DNA of 64,000 nt. Source: Herbinix hemicellulosilytica. GTDB taxonomy: Bacteria; Bacillota; Clostridia; Lachnospirales; Lachnospiraceae. The stretch spans positions 1 through 64,000 of the forward strand of contig NZ_CVTD020000025.1 in assembly GCF_002904165.1 (NCBI RefSeq), given 5' to 3'. The notes beneath the pieces were generated by a model, which had not been told where the DNA came from, searched no databases, and saw only the letters and a list, made by a program, of their open reading frames with translations. This document shows, in pieces, positions 37,947 to 48,889 of this stretch. The number at the start of each line of letters is the position of its first letter. Positions within the stretch are counted from its first letter, which is position 1. A program made the position numbers and the translations under genes.

Positions 37947-39140
37947 TTATTCGATAATAGCAGCAACCTTACCGGAACCTACGGTTCTTCCGCCTTCACG
38001 AATAGCGAAGCCTAAACCTTGTTCCATAGCGATAGGATAAATGAGCTCGATAGTCATTTCTACGTTATCGCCAGGCATGCACATCTCTACGCCTTCAGGC
38101 AGAGTGATAACACCGGTAACGTCAGTTGTTCTGAAATAGAACTGAGGTCTGTAATTGTTGAAGAAAGGAGTATGACGTCCGCCTTCTTCCTTGGTCAATA
38201 CGTAAACCTGAGCTTTGAATTTCTTATGGCAAGTAACTGTGCCGGGTTTGCACAGAACCTGTCCTCTTTCAATTTCATTTCTCTGAACACCACGAAGAAG
38301 TGCACCGATATTGTCGCCGGCAACAGCTTCGTCAAGAAGCTTTCTGAACATTTCGATACCGGTAACAACAACCTTGCGGTTTTCTTCGGTAAGACCTACG
38401 ATTTCAACTTCCTCAGAAACTTTTAAGGTACCACGCTCTACACGGCCGGTAGCAACTGTACCACGACCGGTAATGGAGAATACGTCCTCAACAGGCATAA
38501 GGAAAGGCTTATCGCTTTCTCTTTGAGGATCGGGAACCCAATTGTCAACAGCCTCAATAAGCTCAAGAATCTTGTCGCCCCACTCACTGTTAGGATCTTC
38601 AAGAGCACCGAGAGCTGAACCACGGATAACAGGAGTCTCATCTCCAGGGAAGCCATACTCGTTAAGAAGGTCTCTAACTTCCATCTCAACCAGGTCTAAT
38701 AATTCAGGATCGTCAACCATGTCGCACTTGTTCATGAATACTACGATGTAAGGAACACCTACCTGACGGGAAAGAAGGATGTGCTCTTTAGTCTGAGCCA
38801 TAACACCGTCAGTAGCAGCAACTACCAGGATAGCGCCGTCCATCTGAGCAGCACCGGTAATCATGTTCTTAACGTAGTCAGCGTGTCCTGGGCAGTCAAC
38901 GTGAGCATAGTGTCTCTTATTGGACTCATACTCAACGTGAGAAGTGGAAATTGTGATACCTCTTGCTCTCTCTTCGGGAGCCTTGTCGATCTTATCGAAA
39001 GGAATTTCTTCACCGGTACCAAGTCTTGCATGAAGGGTCTTGGTAATAGCTGCGGTAAGAGTTGTCTTGCCGTGGTCAACGTGACCTATTGTACCGATAT
39101 TACAATGCGGTTTTGATCTTTCAAATTTAGCCTTAGCCAT
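37947..39140 (-). CDS. tuf: Elongation factor Tu
   Basis: 397 residues. GTPase motifs [16 protein letters not shown] and NKCDM are intact, with the C-terminal domains normal ([17 protein letters not shown]). It delivers aminoacyl-tRNA to the ribosome. It is the last gene of the str operon, 194 bp after fusA, with its own promoter and a small leader palindrome. Confidence 0.99.
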   Translation of the reverse strand: MAKAKFERSKPHCNIGTIGHVDHGKTTLTAAITKTLHARLGTGEEIPFDKIDKAPEERARGITISTSHVEYESNKRHYAHVDCPGHADYVKNMITGAAQMDGAILVVAATDGVMAQTKEHILLSRQVGVPYIVVFMNKCDMVDDPELLDLVEMEVRDLLNEYGFPGDETPVIRGSALGALEDPNSEWGDKILELIEAVDNWVPDPQRESDKPFLMPVEDVFSITGRGTVATGRVERGTLKVSEEVEIVGLTEENRKVVVTGIEMFRKLLDEAVAGDNIGALLRGVQRNEIERGQVLCKPGTVTCHKKFKAQVYVLTKEEGGRHTPFFNNYRPQFYFRTTDVTGVITLPEGVEMCMPGDNVEMTIELIYPIAMEQGLGFAIREGGRTVGSGKVAAIIE

Positions 39141-39199
39141 TTTACAACGTCCTCCTTTAATTATTAAATGCTTCTAAGCAAATATTTACGCCCGGATAT

Positions 39200-39211
39200 T
39201 CCCTCTAGGGA
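39200..39211. repeat. Leader inverted repeat of tuf
   Basis: TCCCTCTAGGGA, a 5-2-5 perfect inverted repeat between the tuf promoter and its ribosome binding site. Similar but unrelated palindromes precede rpsL, rpsG and fusA. Confidence 0.5.
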
Positions 39212-39252
39212 TCTCCTCATACGGCTTGTTTATATATTGTCTCATATGCCCT

Positions 39253-39281
39253 ATTATATTTCAACTTAGAAATATTTTCAA
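39253..39281 (-). promoter_or_regulatory. Internal promoter of tuf
   Basis: TTGAAA, 17-base spacer, TATAAT on the minus strand, in the fusA-tuf gap; allows extra EF-Tu synthesis. Confidence 0.7.
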
Positions 39282-39334
39282 GCACTAAGAAATGAAATTA
39301 TACTAATTGTTTAATAAATTATTTACAGGCAAGC

Positions 39335-41455
39335 CTATTTTTTAATTTTAGTTGCCAATACTTTTTCCTGAACATTCTTAGGCACCTGTTCATATGAATG
39401 GAAGAACATGGAATATGCACCACGACCTTGTGTACGAGAACGAAGTGATGTTGCATATCCGAACATTTCTGCCAAAGGAACATATGCCCTTATCAGCTTG
39501 GAGCCGTTAAGATCTTCTGTAGCTTCGATACGACCGCGACGGGCGTTGATATCACCGATAACATCACCCATGTAATCATCGGGTACCGTAACTTCTACTC
39601 TCATAATAGGCTCAAGCAGTACAGCATCACCTTTGCTCATAGCATCCTTAAATGCCATGGAACCGGCAATCTTAAATGCCATTTCACTGGAGTCAACTTC
39701 ATGGTATGAGCCGTCAAATACAACTGCCTTAATACCAAGTACAGGATATCCGCCAAGAATACCGGCTTTTGCGGCTTCTTCTATACCGGCACCGACAGCA
39801 GGAATGTATTCCTTAGGAATAGCGCCTCCGACAACTTCAGATGAAAACTCGAATGTCTTCTCTCCGTTGGGATCGATAGGCTCAAAGCGAACTTTACAGT
39901 GACCGTATTGTCCGCGTCCGCCGGATTGTCTTGCATATTTGCTGTCAACTTCAACAGTCTTGGTGATTGTCTCCTTATAAGCAACCTGCGGAGCACCTAC
40001 GTTAGCTTCAACCTTGAATTCACGAAGCAGTCTGTCTACGATAATATCAAGATGAAGCTCACCCATACCTGCAATAATTGTCTGACCGGTTTCTTCGTTG
40101 GTATAAGCCCTGAATGTCGGATCTTCTTCAGCCAGCTTAGCCAGAGCTTCACCCATCTTATCCTGTCCTGCTTTAGTCTTAGGCTCGATTGATACCTCAA
40201 TAACCGGTTCAGGGAATTCCATTGACTCTAAAATTATCGGATGCTGTTCATGGCAAAGGGTATCACCTGTTGTTGTAAACTTAAGGCCTACTGCAGCAGC
40301 AATGTCTCCGGAATATACTTTTTCCAGCTCTTCTCTCTTGTTTGCATGCATCTGCAGAAGACGGCCTACTCTTTCCTTCTTGCCTTTTGTGGAGTTAAGC
40401 ACGTATGAACCGGAGTTTAATGTACCGGAATATACTCTAAAGAATGCCAACTTACCTACAAAAGGATCGGCCATAATCTTAAACGCCAATGCCGCAAACG
40501 GTTCGTCATCCGAGGATTTTCTTGTAATTTCATTTCCGTCCGGATCCACACCTTTAACATCTGCTATATCGGTAGGAGCCGGCAAGTATTCAATAACGGC
40601 ATCCAGTAACTTCTGAACACCCTTGTTGCGATATGCCGAACCGCAAAGTACCGGAATAATTTGAACGTCTATTGTAGCTTTTCTTAACGCAGTCTTAAGT
40701 TCCTGTATAGTAATTTCTTCGCCTTCCAGGTACTTTTCGGTAAGCTCATCGTCTGTTTCGGCGATGGCTTCAATCATTTTGGCTCTGTACTCTTCAGCTA
40801 AATCCTTCATATCTTCCGGTATATCGGTAACTTCGATATCTTCACCCTTATCGTCCTTATAATAGTATGCTCTCATTTCAAATAAATCTATAAGGCCTTT
40901 AAAGGTATCTTCTTTACCGATCGGAAGTTGGATGGCAACCGGGTTTTTGCCCAGTCTTTCTCTGATCATTTTTATAACATTAAAGAAATCTGCACCGGCA
41001 ATGTCCATTTTATTTACAAATGCCAGTCTCGGTACATGATATTTGTCGGCTTGACGCCATACAGTTTCAGACTGAGGCTCAACCCCGCCTTTTGCGCAAA
41101 ATACGCCGACCGCACCGTCCAGAACACGAAGGGAACGTTCAACCTCAACGGTAAAGTCCACGTGTCCGGGAGTGTCGATAATATTAATACGGTGCGGCAA
41201 TGCGCCGGGAGCCTTTTTATGCTCGATTTCCTGAGTCCAGAAACATGTGGTCGCTGCCGAAGTTATGGTGATACCTCTTTCCTGTTCCTGCTCCATCCAG
41301 TCCATGGTAGCGGTACCTTCATGTGTATCACCGATTTTGTAATTTACACCGGTATAGTACAAGATACGTTCGGTCAGTGTAGTCTTACCCGCATCTATGT
41401 GTGCCATAATACCGATATTTCTGGTTCTTTCTAACGGATATTGTCTTTCTGCCAA
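39335..41455 (-). CDS. fusA: Elongation factor G
   Basis: 706 residues, standard. GTPase motifs [17 protein letters not shown] and NKMDIAGAD; domain IV tip [11 protein letters not shown] is present. It drives translocation of the ribosome. A promoter and a perfect palindrome precede it. Confidence 0.99.
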   Translation of the reverse strand: MAERQYPLERTRNIGIMAHIDAGKTTLTERILYYTGVNYKIGDTHEGTATMDWMEQEQERGITITSAATTCFWTQEIEHKKAPGALPHRINIIDTPGHVDFTVEVERSLRVLDGAVGVFCAKGGVEPQSETVWRQADKYHVPRLAFVNKMDIAGADFFNVIKMIRERLGKNPVAIQLPIGKEDTFKGLIDLFEMRAYYYKDDKGEDIEVTDIPEDMKDLAEEYRAKMIEAIAETDDELTEKYLEGEEITIQELKTALRKATIDVQIIPVLCGSAYRNKGVQKLLDAVIEYLPAPTDIADVKGVDPDGNEITRKSSDDEPFAALAFKIMADPFVGKLAFFRVYSGTLNSGSYVLNSTKGKKERVGRLLQMHANKREELEKVYSGDIAAAVGLKFTTTGDTLCHEQHPIILESMEFPEPVIEVSIEPKTKAGQDKMGEALAKLAEEDPTFRAYTNEETGQTIIAGMGELHLDIIVDRLLREFKVEANVGAPQVAYKETITKTVEVDSKYARQSGGRGQYGHCKVRFEPIDPNGEKTFEFSSEVVGGAIPKEYIPAVGAGIEEAAKAGILGGYPVLGIKAVVFDGSYHEVDSSEMAFKIAGSMAFKDAMSKGDAVLLEPIMRVEVTVPDDYMGDVIGDINARRGRIEATEDLNGSKLIRAYVPLAEMFGYATSLRSRTQGRGAYSMFFHSYEQVPKNVQEKVLATKIKK

Positions 41456-41559
41456 AGATAATTCCTCCTTAATTCATGACAAGCAAATCATGTCTATAAC
41501 TTGCTTGATAATGGCATAGAATGATAAACGATTTTCTGATTTCATGTTCGCACGATTTA

Positions 41560-41575
41560 GTTTATCATGATAAAC
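41560..41575. repeat. Perfect palindrome in the fusA leader
   Basis: GTTTATCATGATAAAC, 8-8 with no spacer, about 20 bases beyond the presumed fusA transcription start; a further half-site ATGATAAACG is at 41521-41530. Confidence 0.55.
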
Positions 41576-41602
41576 CAAATGCAATTCTAATAGACCTTCT
41601 CC

Positions 41603-41630
41603 TTTATACAAATGCTTAACAAATTGTCAA
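41603..41630 (-). promoter_or_regulatory. Promoter of fusA
   Basis: TTGACA, 16-base spacer, TATAAA on the minus strand in the rpsG-fusA gap. Confidence 0.65.
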
Positions 41631-41664
41631 GAATTAAAGAAGAACATGCTATGATACTTTTCTA

Positions 41665-42189
<525 letters not shown>

Positions 42190-42356
42190 TCACAGGTACT
42201 CACAAATGAAAGATCATTGCTTTCCTTTTTTGTGTCCGTGCCCAGCTTAATTTATATTCCATCTTGAAATATTTCTACTTCATAATTTGTAACCCACAGA
42301 AATACAAATCAAAAGGAAATAAAAAATTAATCCGGCACTTAACACACTTTTTTCAA

Positions 42357-42779
42357 TTATTTCTTCGCATCTTTAGGTCTCTTAGCACCATATTTTGAAC
42401 GGCCCTGTCTTCTGTTGGCAACGCCAGCAGTATCAAGGGTACCTCTGATAATATGGTATCTGGTACCGGGCAGATCCTTAACTCTTCCGCCTCTGATCAG
42501 TACAACGCTATGCTCCTGAAGGTTGTGGCCTTCACCGGGAATATAGGCTGTAACTTCGATACCGTTGGACAGACGAACTCTCGCAATCTTACGAAGAGCC
42601 GAGTTAGGCTTCTTAGGAGTTGCGGTTCTTACGGCAGTACATACACCTCTCTTTTGCGGTGAGGGTGCGTCCGTAACTTTCTTTTTCAGTGAGTTAAATC
42701 CCTTCTGCAAAGCAGGTGCAGTGGACTTATACTCAACTGTCTTTCTGCCCTTTCTGACAAGCTGGTTAAATGTAGGCAT
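42357..42779 (-). CDS. rpsL: 30S ribosomal protein S12
   Basis: 140 residues, starting [12 protein letters not shown] behind GGAGGTGAAAAATTA. The frame is open for another 29 codons upstream but these are leader. The decoding-centre segments [13 protein letters not shown] and [12 protein letters not shown] are wild type, with lysine in the streptomycin-sensitive position. First gene of the str operon. rpoC, the usual upstream neighbour, is absent. Confidence 0.99.
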   Translation of the reverse strand: MPTFNQLVRKGRKTVEYKSTAPALQKGFNSLKKKVTDAPSPQKRGVCTAVRTATPKKPNSALRKIARVRLSNGIEVTAYIPGEGHNLQEHSVVLIRGGRVKDLPGTRYHIIRGTLDTAGVANRRQGRSKYGAKRPKDAKK

Positions 42780-42879
42780 TAATTTTTCACCTCCTGAAAT
42801 TAAATAAAGAAGTTCTGTGGTTTTAAGTTGTATCGTATATGCTATAATCATCAGCAAAATACGCACAAAAAATACATTA

Positions 42880-42895
42880 CATGCAAGTTTGCATG
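42880..42895. repeat. Perfect palindrome at the rpsL transcription start
   Basis: CATGCAAACTTGCATG, a 7-2-7 inverted repeat about 8 bases after the -10 box, so at the predicted RNA 5' end. Confidence 0.6.
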
Positions 42896-42902
42896 CTAAA
42901 TG

Positions 42903-42931
42903 ATTATAAGGTTTTCGTTATTAATTGTCAA
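42903..42931 (-). promoter_or_regulatory. Consensus promoter of the str operon
   Basis: Perfect TTGACA, 17-base spacer, TATAAT on the minus strand upstream of rpsL; leader of about 115 bases. Confidence 0.88.
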
Positions 42932-43041
42932 GAAAAAATTTTATTGGTACCTGACACTGTAAACAAATTATGAACAATATGTAACTTTTTTGTTAACATT
43001 TCTTTATTTTCTTATATATTATTAACTGTACTTGTACATCT

Positions 43042-43566
43042 TTATACCAATATATTAGGCAACAACATAGCCACTGTCGCAGCATACACCGCATCCAGCC
43101 AGAAAACCGATCCCACAGCACCGATATATATTAAGCCAATAATAGGTGCAGTTAGAATTTTAGGAATAATACCGATATTTTTATTTTTTAGAATGTGTTT
43201 AATCATTGCTTTAGCGTCCACGGTACTGGGGAACGCATGCATTAAAATTGAAAATCCGGCCCATACAAGTATAATGTTTATAAAATCCGTCCTTACCTTA
43301 AATGCAAAAAACTCTATAGAAGCCGGCAATATAATGAGGCACCCCAATAAAGTATTTATAATAAACGGTCCTACAGATGTCAGAAACACTTTGCCGGGAT
43401 GGTCGGTTGATTCATGAATAACATAGCCGTTCGGATTTTTAAACTGAAAATATTTAACTTCAATAACTTTAATACCACATAAGTAACAAAATATCTGATG
43501 AGCCAATTCGTGAACTATCACTCCGGGAAATGTTAAGATTGATATTATAAATCCAGGAATTACCAT
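43042..43566 (-). CDS. Membrane metallopeptidase-like protein (M50-type HExxH)
   Basis: 174 residues, almost all membrane. The motif VHELAHQIF (HELAH at residues 19-23) lies in the first hydrophobic helix, and FPSTVDAKAM near residue 115 could hold the third zinc ligand Asp, the arrangement of site-2 type proteases. No PDZ domain. It resembles small DUF3267/M50-like proteins; activity is inferred. The start lies 7 bp inside the end of the TPR gene, so the two are coupled. Confidence 0.75.
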   Translation of the reverse strand: MVIPGFIISILTFPGVIVHELAHQIFCYLCGIKVIEVKYFQFKNPNGYVIHESTDHPGKVFLTSVGPFIINTLLGCLIILPASIEFFAFKVRTDFINIILVWAGFSILMHAFPSTVDAKAMIKHILKNKNIGIIPKILTAPIIGLIYIGAVGSVFWLDAVYAATVAMLLPNILV

Positions 43567-44630
43567 GCATATACCTCCCAGTCAAGATAATATTCTTCCA
43601 ATGTTAAGTCTCCATTTAAAAGACTTAAAGTATCCAGGTCTAGCTGTCCGTTCAATTCGATAATTTCGTTTTTAATTGCTTCTGCTTCTTTGTTGTTTCC
43701 GTTAAAATTTAAAGCTATCATATAGGTTTCACGTATGTAGTTTCCGTCAGGATTATAATTATAAGCTTCTTGTGCTGCCTTTAAGCCCTCTGCAAAATCT
43801 CCTTTTAGCATATGAATAATCGATAAAGCTCTTAAAGCCCCTGCGTCCCTTTTATCTTTTGCCAAGGCCTCATATATATATAGTAGAGCATTCTCATAAT
43901 CGCCGGCTCTCCTGTATCTGTTACCCAACTGTACACGAACATCATAGCATTCTGGATCATCTCTGTAGCAATCCATAAAATAATTAATTGCATATTCCGT
44001 ATTATACTCATATAATCCCAGAAAATAATTGACAACCGCATGATTAATATTTTCATCAAATAATAGCCCTATTAAATTATAAATAATTTCCTGTCTGATA
44101 GTTTCTTCATCACTGTAATCTAAAGCCTGATTTATTATTGCATTAACCTGATCCGTAGTATAAAAATATTTGTCCAACCAAGATGTATATGTCTCTACCC
44201 ATTGATACTCAGCATTAGTCAATTTCTTCCCGACCATATATGTATCATGAACATATGCAGCATATTCATAATAACCGTTTTCCAAAGACTGTTCTATTGT
44301 CCTGATTATTATAGGAAGTGATTCAGGATATTTTTCTGTCAAAATATGCAGGTCATTTAAAACCTGTGATGTCTCACCGTATTCTACTCTTTCTTTTGCG
44401 GTCTTAAATGTTCTGTAATCTTTTAAAATGCCGGGAAATTTAATCAGGCTGATAACACTCACTATAATGATAGTGCCCAAAAATAATATAACCGGAAGCG
44501 GAACTTTAAGCTTGATATCGTTTGCACTATCACAAGCTGTCTCAGCCATACTGTTATCAGAGCTTTGCTCATTCATAGCTTCATTAGTATTTTGATTATT
44601 TTCTCCGATTAAATTGTTTGGTACTTCCAC
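43560..44630 (-). CDS. Membrane-anchored TPR protein
   Basis: About 356 residues. A cytoplasmic polar N-terminus rich in Asn and Ser (to about residue 45), one membrane helix (VPLPVILFLGTIIIVSVISL), then helical repeats outside the membrane; NRYRRAGDYENALLYIYEAL and SIIHMLKGDFAEGLKAAQEAYNY are clear tetratricopeptide units. No enzyme domain. The ATG at 44639 touches the AAAGGGG, so GTG at 44630 with nine bases is preferred. It is encoded upstream of, and overlaps, the membrane peptidase, suggesting a substrate or adaptor role. Inferred only. Confidence 0.8.
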   Translation of the reverse strand: MEVPNNLIGENNQNTNEAMNEQSSDNSMAETACDSANDIKLKVPLPVILFLGTIIIVSVISLIKFPGILKDYRTFKTAKERVEYGETSQVLNDLHILTEKYPESLPIIIRTIEQSLENGYYEYAAYVHDTYMVGKKLTNAEYQWVETYTSWLDKYFYTTDQVNAIINQALDYSDEETIRQEIIYNLIGLLFDENINHAVVNYFLGLYEYNTEYAINYFMDCYRDDPECYDVRVQLGNRYRRAGDYENALLYIYEALAKDKRDAGALRALSIIHMLKGDFAEGLKAAQEAYNYNPDGNYIRETYMIALNFNGNNKEAEAIKNEIIELNGQLDLDTLSLLNGDLTLEEYYLDWEVYAW

Positions 44631-44747
44631 CCTATTCATCCCCTTTAAGCAAAAATATAATTACATCACAAATTCTATCATTTTTTTATAATTTTTTAAA
44701 TATTTTTATCAATTTTACATAATTTTTTTATTTCTAAAATTGCAATT

Positions 44748-45939
44748 TCAAATTGAACACTAATAGAATTAAGTTACCTGTACTTTGGCAATCGAATACA
44801 CCTGATCCAAAAACTCATCAAATAGTTCTGTTGGTGTCCGGTATCCAAGATGCTTACGAGGAAGTTCATTCATCTCATCAGCAAACCACAGGATCTGTTC
44901 TGCAGTATATCTCTCTATTGATACTCCTTTGGGTAGATATCTGCGGAAAATCCTGTTATGACGTTCATTTTGGGCCCTTTCCCAGGATGAATATGGATGA
45001 GCAAAATATATCTTCACTCCCCATGCCTCAAGTTCAGACAGCCTCTCAAATTCATTCCCGTTGTCTGCAGTTATGGTTTTGAAGATTTCACTGAATTTTG
45101 TTTCTCCGTATTCTTCCCTTAGGGTTTCCATGGCTGCCATTACAGATGCCGCATCTTTGCCGGGAATTTTAAGTGCTATATAATAATCGCTCTTCTTCTC
45201 AACCAGCGTGAGTACGACAGATTCATGACCAGCCTTGTGCCCGACAACCGTATCGATTTCCCAGTGGCCGTATTCCTCTTTAATGTTTGCTATTTCAGGG
45301 CGTTCATCAATACTCCTTCCAAGAACACGTTTGTTCCTGCGAGCATTATTCTTCTTGGATTTCCTTGACAAGGCTTCTGGTAAATCGTGCGGTACCAACG
45401 GCAAATTTCCGGCCCACAGTTCGTTATAAAGCGTCTTGGTACAGACAATCTCCTCATCAGAAAACAGCTTATGGAGTCTGGCATAACCTACGCAGGCATC
45501 AAAAGACCAATGATACTCCTTAACCTGTTTAACAACCCATTGTAGGAACTTTGAATGTTGTTTTAGAGTATGTGGCTTATGGCATCTTGACCTGTTGATT
45601 TCGTAGTTCAACTGGCCACGTTTTGGCGAATACTCAGGGTTTCGTCCTCTGTTTCCATTCCGCTTGCCTGTTCCACGCCGAAGCTCATACATTACGGTAG
45701 AAGCAGAACAATTGATTGCTTCTGCGGTTTTTCGAAGGGAGTAGCCGAGTTTGATAAAAATTTTGATGCTGCAACGGTCTTCAAAATTTAAGTGCTGGCC
45801 CCTTTCGCGATCGGGTGTAAATGTGGTAGAATAGGTTTGATCCATGGTCGTGCTCTCCTTTGGCAGGTTTTGTTGTGGTGACTTAATTCTACCAAAAGAA
45901 ATCCGACATGGATCTCTTTTATTTAGTTGTTCAATTTGA
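44748..45939 (-). mobile_element. IS30-family insertion sequence
   Basis: About 1.19 kb. Both ends, read inward, begin TCAAATTGAACA and then diverge (CTAATAG at the left, ACTAAAT at the right). The exact outer limits are uncertain by two or three bases because the short target duplication cannot be fixed here. It contains one complete IS30 transposase gene on the minus strand. Confidence 0.85.
44769..45845 (-). CDS. IS30 family transposase
   Basis: 358 residues, complete. N-terminal helix-turn-helix (LRKTAEAINCSASTVMYELRRG) and DDE integrase core with GHWEIDTVVG, ITADNGNEF and SSWERAQNERHN giving Asp, Asp and Glu, followed by the family's C-terminal LGYRTPTELF. All active residues are present, so this copy may be functional. 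Confidence 0.95.
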   Translation of the reverse strand: MDQTYSTTFTPDRERGQHLNFEDRCSIKIFIKLGYSLRKTAEAINCSASTVMYELRRGTGKRNGNRGRNPEYSPKRGQLNYEINRSRCHKPHTLKQHSKFLQWVVKQVKEYHWSFDACVGYARLHKLFSDEEIVCTKTLYNELWAGNLPLVPHDLPEALSRKSKKNNARRNKRVLGRSIDERPEIANIKEEYGHWEIDTVVGHKAGHESVVLTLVEKKSDYYIALKIPGKDAASVMAAMETLREEYGETKFSEIFKTITADNGNEFERLSELEAWGVKIYFAHPYSSWERAQNERHNRIFRRYLPKGVSIERYTAEQILWFADEMNELPRKHLGYRTPTELFDEFLDQVYSIAKVQVT

Positions 45940-46032
45940 TTTTACAATCAACCAATTTTTTTATTTGCTTATGATAATACTTATTTTTATGCATAAATTT
46001 ACATAATTTGATTATAATATCTAATTTATGTA

Positions 46033-46061
46033 TTGACATTTTTTATTCTTCTATTTATACT
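46033..46061 (+). promoter_or_regulatory. Promoter of the trpB2 T-box transcript
   Basis: TTGACA, 17-base spacer, TATACT, about 20 bases before the T-box stem I. Confidence 0.75.
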
Positions 46062-46088
46062 AATAAAAAATCTAATATTTACCATAAA

Positions 46089-46362
46089 CCGTTGAGTAAG
46101 AAGAGTAGATATTACGATTTATTTACAGAGAGCTGCAGAGGGTGGAATTGCAGTAATAAATGTAATATCGAATGGGCTTACGAGGGCAGGAAGAAAGTCG
46201 GCTTAAGCCGACAAGTAATGCCTGACGGGAACTCCGTCCGTTATCAAGGGAGCATGTATGTCAGTACATGGAAATGAGGGGGTGCTTTGCACCAAAGTGG
46301 GTGGTACCGCAGAAGCAATAAAGCTTTTGTCCCAGTAAAATTACTGGAGCAAAAGCTTTTTT
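46089..46362 (+). ncRNA. T-box leader of trpB2 (tryptophan)
   Basis: Stem I opens with GAGTAAG and contains AGAGTAGAT; the specifier region reads GAATGGGCTTACGAG, with TGG at 46173-46175 as the Trp codon. The T-box sequence GGGTGGTACCGC (46299-46310) can pair with the free tRNA 3' end. The terminator is a hairpin of AAAGCTTTTG/CAAAAGCTTT with an inner CCAGTAA/TTACTGG, followed by TTTTTT. Uncharged tRNA-Trp should allow transcription of trpB2. AUG (Met) in the adjacent register is less likely because of the downstream gene. Confidence 0.95.
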
Positions 46363-46418
46363 AATTTCTTAAATTATCAATTGTATAAATTTAAATTTAA
46401 AAAGAAAGGAGAATTAAT

Positions 46419-47792
46419 ATGGCTAAAAAAATACCGCACAGACTGTATTTGACCGAGGAGCAGATGCCCAAGCAATGGTACAATCTCAGAGCCGATATGA
46501 AAGAACAGCCGGATCCTTTGCTGAATCCCGCAACACTTAAACCAGTTACGGCAGAAGATTTATATCCTGTTTTCTGCGAAGAACTTGCCCGTCAGGAATT
46601 GGACTCAACAACAAGGTATATCGATATTCCGGAAGAAATACAGGAATTTTACAAAATGTATCGCCCCTCTCCTTTAATCCGGGCATATAACTTAGAAAAG
46701 GCCCTGCAAACTCCCGCAAAAATCTATTTTAAATTTGAAGGCAACAACACTTCAGGCAGTCACAAATTAAACTCAGCTATTGCTCAGGTATATTACGCCA
46801 AAAAACAGGGACTTAAAGGCCTTACTACCGAAACGGGAGCAGGCCAATGGGGGACCGCACTGGCAGAAGCCTGTGCTTACTACAAACTTCCCCTTACCGT
46901 ATTTATGGTAAAGGTATCTTACGAGCAAAAGCCTTTCCGCAAAACTGTTATGCAGACATTCGGAGCAGAAATAATCCCAAGCCCTAGCAATACCACAATA
47001 ATAGGCAAGGAAATCTTAAAAAATGACCCGGAAACTACGGGAAGTTTAGGATGCGCCATTTCCGAAGCCGTTGAAAAAGCCGTATCCACCCCCGGTTACC
47101 GTTATGTTCTTGGTTCAGTTTTGAATCAGGTACTTTTACATCAGTCTATAATCGGCCTGGAAGCCAAAACAGCAATGGAAATGCTGGACGAATATCCCGA
47201 TATTGTTATCGGATGTGCCGGTGGAGGTTCAAACCTGGGGGGACTTATAGCGCCTTTTATGCAGGATAAGTTAACCGGAAAGGCTTCTCCCAGGATAATT
47301 GCGGTTGAGCCAGCCTCATGTCCTTCATTTACCAGAGGAAAATATGCATACGATTTTTGCGATACCGGAAAAGTTACGCCTCTTGCCAGAATGTATACAT
47401 TAGGAAGCAGCTTCATCCCTTCGGCCAATCATGCCGGCGGCCTTCGTTATCACGGTATGTCTCCTATTTTATCAAAGCTGTATCATGACGGTTATATGGA
47501 AGCAGTTGCCGTTGAACAGACCAAGGTATTTGAAGCAGCCGTATTTTTTGCAAAACAGGAAACCATCCTTCCCGCACCTGAATCGGCTCATGCCATCCGG
47601 GTGGCAATTGATGAAGCTATAAAATGCCGTGAAACCGGTGAAGAAAAAACCATTCTTTTCGGTCTTACAGGCACTGGTTACTTCGATATGACCGCCTATA
47701 ATGCATATTTAAGCGGTACAATGACAGACTATATTCCCAGTGATGAAGATTTGCAGAAAGGTTTTGACCTGCTTCCTAAAGTTGATATTTAA
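46419..47792 (+). CDS. TrpB2-type tryptophan synthase beta chain
   Basis: 457 residues, the longer TrpB2 group rather than TrpB1. PLP lysine in NNTSGSHKLNSA, TETGAGQWG, and the phosphate loop CAGGGSNLGG. It joins indole and serine to make tryptophan; stand-alone TrpB2 enzymes may salvage free indole. No trpA is next to it. It is controlled by the Trp T-box directly upstream. GGAG lies before ATG. Single-gene transcript with its own terminator. Confidence 0.94.
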   Translation: MAKKIPHRLYLTEEQMPKQWYNLRADMKEQPDPLLNPATLKPVTAEDLYPVFCEELARQELDSTTRYIDIPEEIQEFYKMYRPSPLIRAYNLEKALQTPAKIYFKFEGNNTSGSHKLNSAIAQVYYAKKQGLKGLTTETGAGQWGTALAEACAYYKLPLTVFMVKVSYEQKPFRKTVMQTFGAEIIPSPSNTTIIGKEILKNDPETTGSLGCAISEAVEKAVSTPGYRYVLGSVLNQVLLHQSIIGLEAKTAMEMLDEYPDIVIGCAGGGSNLGGLIAPFMQDKLTGKASPRIIAVEPASCPSFTRGKYAYDFCDTGKVTPLARMYTLGSSFIPSANHAGGLRYHGMSPILSKLYHDGYMEAVAVEQTKVFEAAVFFAKQETILPAPESAHAIRVAIDEAIKCRETGEEKTILFGLTGTGYFDMTAYNAYLSGTMTDYIPSDEDLQKGFDLLPKVDI

Positions 47793-47862
47793 TATTTTTT
47801 ATAAACGTTGTATATGTTGTTCAAAGATAAATTATTAGATAACATACATAAATATCTGCCGA

Positions 47863-47918
47863 AAAATAGGTATTATGATTGGAAATATTAATTATATAAA
47901 CATCATAATACCTATTTT
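47863..47918 (+). terminator. Terminator of trpB2
   Basis: Stem AAATAGGTATTATGAT/ATCATAATACCTATTT with a 22-base loop, followed by TTATTTG. The remainder of the 47793-48175 gap shows no gene. Confidence 0.75.
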
Positions 47919-48175
47919 ATTTGTGTCATGTTTACTTTCCCAAATTCTTACTTGTTTTCTAAAAATTATAGCTGTGTTATAATATAGAGCAATGTTGTTT
48001 TCACAGGTAATAATGGGCTATGTTTGAAATAGTATTAGGATTTGCCATAAATATCATAATTTATAATAATATAAAAAAGAATTCCCCAGCCAAATGATTC
48101 TAAGATTTTTTAATATGCGTTTCGTTAAATAGGCAGTAAAACGGAACTTAAAAAACATATTGGAAAGGAATGTTT

Positions 48176-48889
48176 ATGAAAAGAATTTTATTAATGGTCT
48201 TTAGAAGCTTATTTAATCTTCCTTTTTGGCTTTTTAAGATATTTAAGTTATGCAATACGGAAAAATATGATGCCAGGACCAGATATGCATTTTTGCATAA
48301 AATTATGCCTACCATAGTCAGACGGGGCAGAATAAATATTCATGTAACAGGACTTGAAAATCTCCCCAAAGAAAACGGGTATATAATGTTCCCCAATCAC
48401 CAGGGACTTTTTGATGCTCTGGCTTTTATACAGACACATGAAAGGCCTTTTGTGCCTGTTATGAAAAAAGAAGTTAAGGATATATTCCTGATTAAACAGG
48501 CGATAACTTTACTCCAGGCCGAAATTATAGACCGTGAAGATATCAGACAGTCTTTAAAAGTAATTAACAATATGACCGAACGAGTTAAAAACGGGGAAAA
48601 TTTTTTGATATTTGCCGAAGGTACCCGCTCAAAACAGGGCAATACTCTGCTTGAATTTAAAGGCGGAACCTTTAAAAGTGCCATAAATGCCAAATGCCCA
48701 ATTGTTCCTGTAGCCCTGATTGATTCATATAAGGCCTTTGATACCGGGTCCATAAAAAAGATAACGGTACAGATTCATTACTTAAAACCACTCTATTACG
48801 AAGACTATAAAGATATGAAATCAACCGAAATAGCCCGAACTGTCTCTGACATGATACAGAGCAAAATACTATCTGTAAATAAAGCATAG
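48176..48889 (+). CDS. plsC: 1-acyl-sn-glycerol-3-phosphate acyltransferase
   Basis: 237 residues. Catalytic FPNHQGLFDALAF (HX4D variant with His-Asp), and FAEGTRSKQGN for glycerol-phosphate binding, with PIVPVALIDSYKAF. It makes phosphatidic acid at the membrane. The in-frame ATG at 48170 is directly against the AAAGGA; the ATG at 48176 has six bases and is preferred. Confidence 0.93.
   Translation: MKRILLMVFRSLFNLPFWLFKIFKLCNTEKYDARTRYAFLHKIMPTIVRRGRINIHVTGLENLPKENGYIMFPNHQGLFDALAFIQTHERPFVPVMKKEVKDIFLIKQAITLLQAEIIDREDIRQSLKVINNMTERVKNGENFLIFAEGTRSKQGNTLLEFKGGTFKSAINAKCPIVPVALIDSYKAFDTGSIKKITVQIHYLKPLYYEDYKDMKSTEIARTVSDMIQSKILSVNKA

Noticed and set aside
42780-42866. N-terminal extension of S12
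   Set aside because: The extra 29 codons lie between the promoter and the strong GGAGGTG site; S12 of all families starts at MPTFNQL.
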